Shown in pieces: positions 1 through 6,696 of a DNA stretch of 38,178 nt; the stretch's first letter is position 1, and each line of letters begins with the position of its first letter. Under the pieces are notes generated by a model that worked only from the letters and a program-made list of their open reading frames with translations, had not been told where the DNA came from and did no database searches. Source of the stretch: an uncultured Eubacteriales bacterium (GTDB lineage: Bacteria; Bacillota; Clostridia; Oscillospirales; Oscillospiraceae); NCBI GenBank assembly GCA_900550615.1, contig URSX01000005.1, forward strand, positions 1-38,178. Direction: 5' to 3'. The position numbers and the translations under genes are program-made.

Positions 1-9
1 CCCCGACGG

Positions 10-55
10 GGCACCAAAAAACAGCCACCCATTCGGGTGGCTGTTTTTTGGTGCC
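10..55. terminator. Perfect bidirectional terminator hairpin
   Basis: Two 21-base arms (10-30 and 35-55) are perfect inverted repeats around the loop ATTC. The inner G+C stem is flanked by A6 on the left and T6 on the right, so it can end transcripts from either strand. The genes it served lie outside the window or have been lost, because no intact gene abuts it on the right. Confidence 0.85.
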
Positions 56-80
56 TACCGTTTTTGCGGGGCAAAAATGG

Positions 81-101
81 GGCCGCTTGCGGCCTTTTTT
101 T
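81..101 (+). terminator. Short rho-independent terminator
   Basis: A GGCCG/CGGCC stem (81-94) is followed directly by seven T residues (95-101). It is the second of three hairpins in a row at the left edge. Confidence 0.65.
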
Positions 102-104
102 CAA

Positions 105-149
105 GCATGAGGGGAAAACCCGCAGAAGGGTTCCCCTCATATGCTTTTT
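105..149 (+). terminator. Third terminator-like hairpin
   Basis: Arms 105-121 and 128-144 pair with small bulges (GAGGGG with CCCCTC, ACCC with GGGT) and are followed by T5 (145-149). From here to about 250 I see no gene and no clear signal. Confidence 0.5.
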
Positions 150-249
150 CTGGCGGCAGGCGGCTGTGCGGAGGTGTCGGATACGCAGGCACGGCGGGCG
201 GCAGGCTCTGCGAAAAATACTGCGGTAAAAGAAAATACTTGTAGGTTTG

Positions 250-432
250 TCAAACATATTGGACAGCGAACTCGATAGGAGAAAGCCAGCGTAGAGATCT
301 CATGGGTAAGTTGTTGGAGCGACGGTTGTGGACAGCGAGCTGCTTTGTGAAATCGTCCAGAGAGTAGAACGCATGGCAGGAGTAAAAGCGCTTCTGATCC
401 TTCCGGTGGCTGCGCTCTATCGCCCCATTGAC
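250..432 (-). pseudogene. C-terminal remnant of an integrase-type (rve) transposase
   Basis: Read leftward, about 60 codons encode the end of a DDE/rve transposase. They contain NGAIERSHRKDQKRFY, then KQLAVHNRRSNNLPMR, then LRWLSPIEFAVQYV and a TGA stop (250-252). This matches the C-terminal segment of integrase-core transposases common in Clostridia (family knowledge from memory, exact IS family not assigned). Everything upstream of the NG-x-IERSHRKD motif, including the first catalytic Asp residues, is missing. It is replaced by a histidine kinase fragment read on the opposite strand, so the breakpoint is near 425-435. No terminal inverted repeats or target duplication could be recognised. 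Confidence 0.75.
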
Positions 433-1013
433 GAGATCATCACGGAGGAGAAACAGCAGCAAAAGCAGCTGGAGGATGCGCTGCAGGCCGCCAAGCGGGC
501 CAACGAGGCAAAGACAAACTTCCTCCACCGCATGAGCCACGACATCCGCACACCCCTCAACGGCATCATCGGCCTGCTGAAGATCGACGAGGCCCACTTT
601 GGTAATATGGCTCTTGTCCGGGAAAACCACCGGAAAATGGAGATCGCGGCCAACCATTTGCTGCCGCTGATCAACGATGTGCTGCAGATGAGCAAGCTGG
701 AGGACGGCCACGCGGGACAAGTCACATATTCCCTATCCGTATATCTACGGCAGCCCCCTCCATCTGCGCCAGATCTTCCTGAACATTTACAGCAACTGCA
801 TTAAGTATAACCGCCCCGGCGGAAAGATCACCACCATTGTAGAGGCACTGCCGGAGCACGACGGCATTGGAACCTATCGCTGGATCATTTCCGATACCGG
901 CATCGGTATGAGCCAGCAGTTTTTGGATCCTATATTCGAGCCCTTTACCCAGGAGCGCAGCGATGCCCGCTCCACCTATGAGGGCACCTGCCTGCGCGTG
1001 GGCCTCCACCGGC
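433..1013 (+). pseudogene. Frameshifted sensor histidine kinase fragment
   Basis: Residues encoded from about 433 start in the coiled linker before the HisKA domain. They include the phosphoacceptor H-box FLHRMSHDIRTPLNGIIG (about 520-573) and run to SKLEDGH near 714. There the frame shifts and about 20 codons appear to be lost. The ATPase domain continues in another frame from about 731, with N-box QIFLNIYSNCIKYN, G-box DTGIGM and F-box FEPFTQERS, then degenerates at about 990. The N-terminal sensor part and the end of the ATPase domain are absent. The gene cannot make a functional kinase. It is best read as a remnant of a large sensor kinase whose solute-binding domain may be the fragment just downstream. 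Confidence 0.8.
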
Positions 1014-1266
1014 GGGAAAACAGTCCGGGTGGGCTATGTCAATGCGCTGAACTATGAAAAGGGGGGAATATAAGCAGGGTGCCGGCTACGAGTATCTGCA
1101 GAAGATCTCCTACCTGACCGGGTGGAACTATGAGTACGTCTACGGCTCCTTTTCCCAGTGCAGCGCTATGCTGGCCGGCGGGGAGATCGATCTGTTCGGC
1201 AATGTCTCCTACACCCCGGAGCGGGCGGAGCTGTTTGACTTCTCCTCCTATCCCCAGGGCAAGGAT
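1014..1266 (+). pseudogene. Fragment of a solute-binding (SBP_bac_3) sensor domain
   Basis: The segment encodes VRVGYVNALNYE, shifts frame at a G6 run near 1057-1062, and continues as GEYKQGAGYEYLQKISYLTG, then MLAGGEIDLFGNVSYTPERA and FDFSSYPQGKDT. This is the N-terminal lobe of a type 3 periplasmic-binding domain, as found at the front of large sensor kinases of gut Clostridia. It stops abruptly at about 1266 where it meets a gene on the opposite strand. It lies after the kinase fragment although such domains normally precede the kinase, so the two pieces come from a rearranged gene or from two tandem paralogues joined by deletion. Confidence 0.7.
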
Positions 1267-1730
1267 ACATGGATGTTGGCGTAGGTTCCCTGCCCGGAGC
1301 CGTACTTATCCATGACCACGGTGCCCTCGAAGTTCAGCTTGTTATCGAGGCCGGCGAAGTTCACCAGGGGGCTGGTGTCGCTGCGGTCCTCCAGGAACAT
1401 GTCCTTCAGGGTCAGTTTTGCGCCGGTGACGGCGGAGCAGTCAAACTTCAGATTCTTGTAGGCGTCGGAAGTGCTCTGCCTCTTTTCATCGATGGTCACG
1501 CCATCGCCCGAGTTGGTCACCGGGTCGGTGGTACTGATGTAGATGGTGCCGGCAGCGATGTCCTTGGACAGGGTGTAATTGCCGCCTGCGGTGACGGTGT
1601 CTCCGGCCTTGAGCTCTGTATTGCCCGCTGCGTCCTCTGCCCAGGCCACATTGGTGACGGGGGACAGCAGACTGACGACCATGGTCAGAGCCAGCAGCAG
1701 AGACAGAATTTTTTGATTGATCTTCCGCAT
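1248..1730 (-). pseudogene. 3'-truncated secreted surface protein
   Basis: The start at 1728-1730 gives a clear signal peptide: KINQK, a hydrophobic core of about 20 residues, then a likely cleavage after VAWA. The mature part is Thr/Ser/Asp rich with beta-helix-like stretches such as TVTAGGNYTLSKDIAAGTIY, as in large cell-surface proteins. About 150 residues on, the frame runs into the reversed SBP fragment near 1266 and stops after 10-15 foreign codons at 1248. Intact relatives would be expected to be much longer and to carry repeats or a wall anchor (inference), so I call it a truncated pseudogene. The short secreted product could still be made. Confidence 0.6.
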
Positions 1731-2068
1731 TGCCTTTTTTCTTTCTTCATTTTTTGGGAATCGGTGCATTTACGCATCGGTTCCGGCCTCCGGACGCTTT
1801 GCAGCCTTTCCCGGACAGGACGGGAAACACAGGGGAGGACAGTTGCCTGCCGCTGCAAAACAGCGTGGAGCACCGCGGCTTTCGGGCAGGGCAAAGCTGC
1901 TGAAAGCCACTCTGCTTATATACCTAATTCATTGTAATGGGAAAAACTGGCGATGCAAATGCTGCGCGTTCGATATTATCGAATATTAGTGTTGTATTGC
2001 CGTTTTCCAAGATGAGGAAAGAGGGAGAATCGGGTACCGGCGAATGCCCCGGCAGTGATTCCCGGGGA
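1731..2068. other. Gene-free region upstream of the truncated secreted protein
   Basis: No coding frame here is supported by composition or recognisable protein sequence. The leftward strand from about 1920 to 1731 is G+C rich with several weak hairpins, for example 1752-1782, and presumably forms the leader of the secreted-protein gene. No riboswitch could be assigned. The part after about 1920 becomes more A+T rich and may hold the leftward promoter, but no good -35/-10 pair was found. Confidence 0.4.
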
Positions 2069-2104
2069 CAAAAATGCTCCGGAAGAGCACTTCTTCCGGA
2101 GCAT
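2069..2104 (-). terminator. Terminator of the NhaC-type antiporter gene
   Basis: Arms 2074-2086 and 2092-2104 are a perfect 13-base inverted repeat. Reading leftward the stem is followed by a T5 run (A5 at 2069-2073 on the given strand). It lies about 30 bases after the antiporter stop codon. Confidence 0.85.
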
Positions 2105-2132
2105 GCGGCGATATAAACAGGAAACGAACCGT

Positions 2133-3455
2133 TTAATCGGCACTGGGGAGAGGGCGGGATACGGCGACCCTCCGGTGGATGGAGCCCAGCAGATGCCAGA
2201 GGGGGAGCAGGTACAAAAAACAGGCGTAGACGATGGAATGTGTCGGTGCGCCGACGGAGGTAAGGGGTACAGCACAGGCGATGGACCAAGGAACCAGCGC
2301 CGCGACCACCACGGCGGAATCCTCCAGCGCCAGGGCAAAACGGGCATGATCCGGCTGAACGGCGGAGGAGAGCTGGTCGGTGAGCAGGATGGTCAGGGTC
2401 TGGTTGCAGGCGATCATCCCTCCGGCGGCGGAGGTCAGCAGCACTGCCGCAAAGGGTGTGGTGCGCTCCGCCAATTTGCCAATGGCATGGCGGAGATTTG
2501 TCAGCAGGTCGGTGTTCTGGAAGATGCCGGAATAGGCGGAGGAGATACACACGATGGCGGCCACCTTCAGCATGGAGACGATCCCACCGCCGTTGAGCAT
2601 GGCGGCGACATCGCTGTGGGAAGCAGCGAAGCCTGCCAGCAGCAGGTGGGGGAGAGCTGCCGGGGCCGTGTGCTGCACCAGCAGGCATATGGGGAGGGCC
2701 GCAATGATGCTGGCCAGCATAGAGAGCTTCACACTGACCTTGCACAGCGACAGCACCAGAAGCACGGCGGCGGGGAGCAGGGCGTAGGGGGAAAGAACGA
2801 ACTCCTGGGCAAAGATGGGGGTGAGATCCGGGGTAGAGCCGCCGCCGGCGGAGAATGCGCCGATGAGCCCATAGATCCCGCAGGTCAGCAGAAACGGCGG
2901 CAGGGCCGAGCGGAGCATGGCCTTGATATTGGTAAAGATGTCGGTGCCCGTCAGTGTGGCTGTGAGGAGGGCGCTGGTGGACACGGGGGAGCAGCGATCC
3001 CCGAAATAGACCCCGGAAAGCACCGCCCCGCCCAGCAGCGCCGGCGATACGCCCAGAGGGGCACCTATGGTGCCGCAGATGACACCCATGGTGGCGGCGG
3101 TGCCGAAGGCCGTGCCCGTGAGGACGGAGAGGAGGCAGTTAAGCAGAAAGGTCATGAGCAGAAAGACGGCGGGGCGGATGGCTTTGGCCGCAAAGGAGAC
3201 GATGACCGGGATCGTGCCCGCCTGCCGCCACAGAGCCGTGAGCAGACCGATGAGAAGGAAATTGAGCAGTACATTTTTGGCGGAGCTTATGCCGGAGAGG
3301 GAGAACAGGAGGACATCCCGGAGAGAGTGGCCCCGAAGGAGGCTGTATAGCAGGAAGAAAACCAACCCGGCCAGCATGGCCCAGAGGATGGGAAGGCTGA
3401 AGAGAATGCACAGTAGCAGGGCAGCGCAAAATGCGGCAAGGGTCAGGTACTCCAT
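2133..3455 (-). CDS. NhaC-family Na+/H+ (or substrate/Na+) antiporter
   Basis: This 440-residue, very hydrophobic protein has about 11-12 predicted membrane spans. It carries the motifs FGDRCSPVSTSALLTATLTG near residue 150, ACNQTLTILLTDQL and LEDSAVVVAALVPWS, which are typical of the NhaC/MleN antiporter group. Members exchange Na+ for H+, or couple Na+ and H+ to malate/lactate exchange. The substrate cannot be told from sequence. An AGG-type ribosome site (CCGGAGGTCC) lies just before the ATG. The gene is transcribed away from the LysR gene, with a shared 120-base intergenic region, so that regulator probably controls it. A strong terminator follows. Confidence 0.85.
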   Translation of the reverse strand: MEYLTLAAFCAALLLCILFSLPILWAMLAGLVFFLLYSLLRGHSLRDVLLFSLSGISSAKNVLLNFLLIGLLTALWRQAGTIPVIVSFAAKAIRPAVFLLMTFLLNCLLSVLTGTAFGTAATMGVICGTIGAPLGVSPALLGGAVLSGVYFGDRCSPVSTSALLTATLTGTDIFTNIKAMLRSALPPFLLTCGIYGLIGAFSAGGGSTPDLTPIFAQEFVLSPYALLPAAVLLVLSLCKVSVKLSMLASIIAALPICLLVQHTAPAALPHLLLAGFAASHSDVAAMLNGGGIVSMLKVAAIVCISSAYSGIFQNTDLLTNLRHAIGKLAERTTPFAAVLLTSAAGGMIACNQTLTILLTDQLSSAVQPDHARFALALEDSAVVVAALVPWSIACAVPLTSVGAPTHSIVYACFLYLLPLWHLLGSIHRRVAVSRPLPSAD

Positions 3456-3502
3456 GGCGGACCTCCGGGGAAATAATCATTTGGCAACAGTTTAGCAGAC
3501 AG

Positions 3503-3559
3503 ATATCACATTTACAAACTGTGTATATTTGTTTATAATACAAGAAAAACTTGTGATAT
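3503..3559 (+). promoter_or_regulatory. LysR-gene promoter with flanking inverted repeat
   Basis: A near-consensus sigma-A promoter, TTTACA (3511-3516), 17 bases, TATAAT (3534-3539), faces the LysR gene. The half-sites ATATCACA (3503-3510) and TGTGATAT (3552-3559) form a perfect inverted repeat around it. They could be LysR operator arms serving both divergent genes. The spacing is wider than a classical T-N11-A box, so the operator role is inference. Confidence 0.6.
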
Positions 3560-3575
3560 GACCGGAGGGAATACC

Positions 3576-4502
3576 ATGACACTGATTCAGATGGAATATT
3601 TTGCAATGGCTGCCAGAGAACGCAGCTTTACGAAAGCGGCGGGGAAGCTGTATGTTACCCAACAGTCCCTCAGCGCCGGGATTGCCGCCCTGGAGCGGGA
3701 GCTGGGCTGTGAGCTTTTTACGCGGCATGTTCCGCTGGAGCTGACCTATGCGGGGACGGAGCTTTTGCGGCATGTGAAGCAGATCCTCTCCGACGTGGAG
3801 ACGGCGAGGCAGGAGCTGTGCGACATCAGCGCGGAGCGGAAGGGTGTGCTGCGGGTGGGCATCGCGCCTACTCGGGGGCGGGCCATCCTGCCGGACGTTA
3901 TCAGCAGCTTCCGGCGGCACTATCCGGGGATACGGATCGAGGTGAAGGAGGACACCAACGAGGGGCTTCACCAGAGCATCCTGGAGGGAGATGTGGATCT
4001 GGCCGTGGCGGGCTTTGAGGGGAAGTACCGGGGCATTGCCCTGCGGGAATTCTATCGGGAGGAGGTCATGCTGTTTGCCGCCGGCGGGCTGCTGGACAGC
4101 TGCTTCGGCAGGGATATGCCCCGGGTGGCTGTGGAGCTGGAGCGGGGGAATCTGTCGGCGCTGGAGCGGTGCCCCTTTGTGCTGGGCACGCCACGGGACA
4201 TCGCCGGAAGAATTGCCCAGGAGGTGCTGGAGGAGGCCGTCATCCGGCCGGAGATCGCCGTGCGGGTGGAGAATCTGGAAATATTGCTGGATCTCTGCGT
4301 CCGGGGGGTAGGGTGCTGCTTTTGCCCCACGGTGCTGGCCCGGACGGCTCTGTCGGAGGAGAAATTCCGCTCTCTTTATAAATTCCCGCTGGGAGAAAAG
4401 GGACGGTACAGCATCCGCTTCGGCTACCGGGACAGGGGGAGAGTCTGGGGGGTGCTGGAGGCGTTCATGGACATCGCCGCCGGAACGGTGGGCGGGCGGT
4501 AA
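3576..4502 (+). CDS. LysR-type transcriptional regulator
   Basis: This 308-residue protein has the standard LysR layout. A winged helix-turn-helix occupies residues 1-60 (MEYFAMAARERSFTKAAGKL, then QQSLSAGIAALERELGCELF), followed by a linker helix and a two-lobe effector domain (VLRVGIAPTRGRAILPDVIS onward). I start at 3576 because GGAGGG sits 6-7 bases upstream. An in-frame ATG at 3558 lacks a ribosome site. The ligand is unknown. Divergent placement next to the NhaC-type transporter suggests it controls that gene and itself, possibly in response to the transported ion or acid (inference). Confidence 0.9.
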   Translation: MTLIQMEYFAMAARERSFTKAAGKLYVTQQSLSAGIAALERELGCELFTRHVPLELTYAGTELLRHVKQILSDVETARQELCDISAERKGVLRVGIAPTRGRAILPDVISSFRRHYPGIRIEVKEDTNEGLHQSILEGDVDLAVAGFEGKYRGIALREFYREEVMLFAAGGLLDSCFGRDMPRVAVELERGNLSALERCPFVLGTPRDIAGRIAQEVLEEAVIRPEIAVRVENLEILLDLCVRGVGCCFCPTVLARTALSEEKFRSLYKFPLGEKGRYSIRFGYRDRGRVWGVLEAFMDIAAGTVGGR

Positions 4503-4524
4503 GGGCCTCCGAGCACAAACAAAT

Positions 4525-4553
4525 CCCGTGCAGCTCACATAGCTGCACGGGAT
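4525..4553. terminator. Terminator between convergent LysR and lipoprotein genes
   Basis: Arms 4525-4536 and 4542-4553 form a perfect 12-base stem with a 5-base loop. On the leftward strand the stem is followed by the T-rich tail ATTTGTTTGT, so it mainly serves the lipoprotein gene. The rightward tail is weak. Confidence 0.7.
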
Positions 4554-4578
4554 ATATTGGAATGGGAAGGTGCTGCGG

Positions 4579-5154
4579 TCAGCCCAGCAGGGAGGTGCCT
4601 GCGGACATGAGACCACCGGTGAGGGCATCGATGACGGTGTCGTCCGGCTGGGAGAGAGTCCATACGCCGTCGGTCATGGTGAGCTGGAACTCCACTTCCT
4701 TTTCGGCGGTGCCGTAGGAGCCGTTGGTCATCTTATCCTTCAGGGAATCCATGACCATTTTCTGGGTCTCCGTCTCGTCCATCTCCTTGCCGGAGAGGGC
4801 GCTGGACAGAGCCGTCTGCATAGCCTCGGCCAGGACATCGCCCATGACGGCGGACATGTCGGTGTTGGAGAGCTTTACCTTCACCGTGGCGGCGGAGCCG
4901 TCCTCGGTCTCAGAGAGGACGGAGTAGGTGAGGTTCTTGAAGAGCAGCTTGAAGATGTCCGCGTCGGAGTCGGTGGAGTTTTCAATGCTGGAGATGCTGC
5001 CGCCCCACGTCTCGGCTGCGGCGGTCATGTCGCCGGATTTGAGAGCGTCCAGAGCGGCGGACACGGTTTCCGAGGGGGTGGGGATCTTCTTGCCGCAGGC
5101 GGCAACGGACAGGGCCAGAAGCAGGGCCAGAAGGGCGCAGAGTGTCTTTTTCAT
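4579..5154 (-). CDS. Small lipoprotein of unknown function
   Basis: The 191-residue protein starts with MKKTLCALLALLLALSVAAC, a lipoprotein signal with lipobox SVAAC and lipidated Cys20. The mature part (residues 21-191) begins KKIPTPSETVSAALDALKSG, a TPR/NTF2-like pattern of the DUF4878/DUF5105 type. It continues with an alternating beta domain (TVKVKLSNTDMSAVMGDVLA, then EFQLTMTDGVWTLSQPDDTV). These lipoproteins are anchored on the outer face of the membrane and their role is unknown. The start is fixed by AGGAGG 6 bases upstream. An earlier in-frame ATG lacks this. It has its own promoter and terminator and looks monocistronic. Confidence 0.85.
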   Translation of the reverse strand: MKKTLCALLALLLALSVAACGKKIPTPSETVSAALDALKSGDMTAAAETWGGSISSIENSTDSDADIFKLLFKNLTYSVLSETEDGSAATVKVKLSNTDMSAVMGDVLAEAMQTALSSALSGKEMDETETQKMVMDSLKDKMTNGSYGTAEKEVEFQLTMTDGVWTLSQPDDTVIDALTGGLMSAGTSLLG

Positions 5155-5188
5155 AATTTTCCTCCTTTTTTCAGTTGGCGATATTACA

Positions 5189-5217
5189 ATTATATCAAAT
5201 CTCGGCGCAAAATGCAA
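5189..5217 (-). promoter_or_regulatory. Sigma-A promoter of the lipoprotein gene
   Basis: Leftward TTGCAT (5212-5217), 17-base spacer, TATAAT (5189-5194), about 35 bases before the start codon. Confidence 0.7.
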
Positions 5218-5279
5218 TAAGAGCCGGGAGGATATCCCGGATTTCCCCTAAAAACGCCCGGCAGAGCGGTGAAAAGCTC

Positions 5280-5308
5280 TTGCCTGCGGGAGAAAAAGGC
5301 AGTATAAT
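5280..5308 (+). promoter_or_regulatory. Sigma-A promoter of rarD
   Basis: TTGCCT (5280-5285), exactly 17 bases, TATAAT (5303-5308), just upstream of the rarD start. Confidence 0.7.
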
Positions 5309-5341
5309 CAGGGGCAGATTTTCAGGAAAAGGGTGGCGGAT

Positions 5342-6211
5342 ATGAACAGATCGACGCTGCAGGTTTTGGGCTGCTACATACTATGGGGGCTGCTGCCGGT
5401 ATTCTGGAAGCTGCTGGCCGGGGTGAACTCCGCCTATGTGCTGGCTCAGCGGATCGTATTTTCCTGCGTGTTCTGCGCCGCCGTGATCCTGCTCCGGAAG
5501 CGGGGCGCGGCGGTGGTGGCCATCCTCCGGGATAAAAAGCAGCGGGGGCGGTACCTGCTCTGCGGAGTGCTCATCACCGTGAACTGGGGCGTCTATATCC
5601 TGACGGTGGCCTCCGGGCGGATACTGGAGGCCAGCCTGGCCTACTACATGAACCCGCTGTTCTCCGTGGTGATCGGGGCGATGGTCTTCAAAGAGCGGCT
5701 CAGCGTATTGCAGTGGGTGTCCGTGGGGCTGGCCTGCATCGGGGTGGGCTATTCCGTGGCGGTGTACGGCAGCGTGCCGTATCTGGCGGTGATCATCGGG
5801 CTGAGCTTTGCCCTGTACGGGGCGCTGAAGAAGGGGATCAAGGCCGAGAGCGAGGTATCCATCTGCATGGAGACCCTGTCTGTGCTGCCGCTGGCGGTGC
5901 TGTTTATCCTCTACGCGCAGTTTTCCGGCCTTACCACCTACGCGTCCCTCTCCGGCGGGGAGATGGCGCTGCTGGTCCTCAGCGGGATCGTGACGTCGGT
6001 GCCGCTGATCCTGTTCGCCGGGGGGATCAAGGGCACCAGCATGACGGTATCCGGCATATTGATGTATGTGAACCCGACGCTGCAGCTGCTGCTGGGGGTG
6101 TTCGCCTACGGGGAGGAGTTTACAAGGGCCAACGCCGTGACCTTCGCCTTTGTATGGCTGGCGGTGATCCTGTTCGTGGGAGACAATCTGCGCGGGAGGA
6201 AACGCGGATAA
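5342..6211 (+). CDS. rarD: EamA-family transporter RarD
   Basis: The 289-residue protein has about ten membrane spans in two EamA repeats. It is typical of RarD: LGCYILWGLLPVFWKLLAGV at the start, ILTVASGRILEASLAYYMNP in the first repeat, and LMYVNPTLQLLLGVFAYGEE near the end. RarD proteins are drug/metabolite-superfamily permeases with no firmly known substrate. The start is uncertain. ATG 5342 is used here, but GTG 5333 in the same frame is better spaced from the AGGA ribosome site at about 5323 and would add three residues. It has its own promoter and a strong shared terminator. Confidence 0.88.
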   Translation: MNRSTLQVLGCYILWGLLPVFWKLLAGVNSAYVLAQRIVFSCVFCAAVILLRKRGAAVVAILRDKKQRGRYLLCGVLITVNWGVYILTVASGRILEASLAYYMNPLFSVVIGAMVFKERLSVLQWVSVGLACIGVGYSVAVYGSVPYLAVIIGLSFALYGALKKGIKAESEVSICMETLSVLPLAVLFILYAQFSGLTTYASLSGGEMALLVLSGIVTSVPLILFAGGIKGTSMTVSGILMYVNPTLQLLLGVFAYGEEFTRANAVTFAFVWLAVILFVGDNLRGRKRG

Positions 6212-6217
6212 ATCAAC

Positions 6218-6249
6218 AAAAAAACGGACTGCCTGGGCAGTCCGTTTTT
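6218..6249. terminator. Bidirectional terminator, rarD / PPC gene
   Basis: AAAAACGGACTGCC (6220-6233) pairs with GGCAGTCCGTTTTT (6236-6249). The T run on the right serves rarD and the A run on the left serves the leftward PPC-domain gene, whose stop is 7 bases away. Confidence 0.85.
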
Positions 6250-6255
6250 GCTTGC

Positions 6256-6675
6256 TTAAAATCGGAACAGGTTCAGCCCGATCCCCGGACTGAAGCTGCG
6301 GTCAACGGTGCCGTCGATGACGGCGATGACCATCTCGCACACCGCGCTGACCACGGCCCGATTCAGGTGTCCGCCGAATACCTGCCCCTTTTCGTCGCCT
6401 GCGCTCATGTGCAGGTGGGCATAGAACCGACCGTCCATGGTGCTGACGGTGCCGGTGAGGGAGACGATCTCAAAATTCCCCTTAAAATCGTTGGCGTGGT
6501 ACTGCTTCTCGTCCACGTTGTAAACGCCCACGGTGAAATCATTAGTGGCTCCCAGGGCGCTGATGCTGGCCAGGCGGATGTCCTCGGCCTCGGCAATCTC
6601 TTGCAGGGCCGTCAGGATCTCCTCGCCCCGGTCGATCCGCGCCACGATGGTATTGCCGAATCTTCTGTATTCCAT
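6256..6675 (-). CDS. PPC (DUF296) domain protein
   Basis: The 139-residue protein is a single PPC/DUF296 domain ('plants and prokaryotes conserved'). It has RRFGNTIVARIDRGEEILTA, IRLASISALGATNDFTVGVY, then the metal-ligand pattern YAHLHMSAGDEKGQVFGGHL with conserved His residues. Bacterial stand-alone members form trimers and are often called putative DNA-binding proteins, but their function is not established. The start has GGAG 6 bases upstream. It follows ftsK by 21 bases in the same direction and probably shares its transcript. Confidence 0.85.
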   Translation of the reverse strand: MEYRRFGNTIVARIDRGEEILTALQEIAEAEDIRLASISALGATNDFTVGVYNVDEKQYHANDFKGNFEIVSLTGTVSTMDGRFYAHLHMSAGDEKGQVFGGHLNRAVVSAVCEMVIAVIDGTVDRSFSPGIGLNLFRF

Positions 6676-6696
6676 GGTGCTCTCCTTTCTGCGCCC

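Noticed and set aside
250..432. Intact insertion sequence
   Set aside because: Only the C-terminal ~60 codons remain and no terminal inverted repeats were found.
1741..1860. Possible c-di-GMP-I riboswitch in the leader of the secreted-protein gene (leftward GCAAAGC and CCGGAACCGATGCG resemble parts of the consensus)
   Set aside because: The first conserved GGCAAACC block and the GAAA-capped helix could not be placed and the P1 stem does not close. The likeness is too partial.
1269..1937. Rightward frame opposite the truncated secreted protein
   Set aside because: The opposite strand has a textbook signal peptide and start, while this frame has no ribosome site or domain.
5224..5241. Hairpin CCGGGA/TCCCGG between the lipoprotein gene and rarD
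   Set aside because: It lies upstream of both divergent genes, has no T run and fits no known element.
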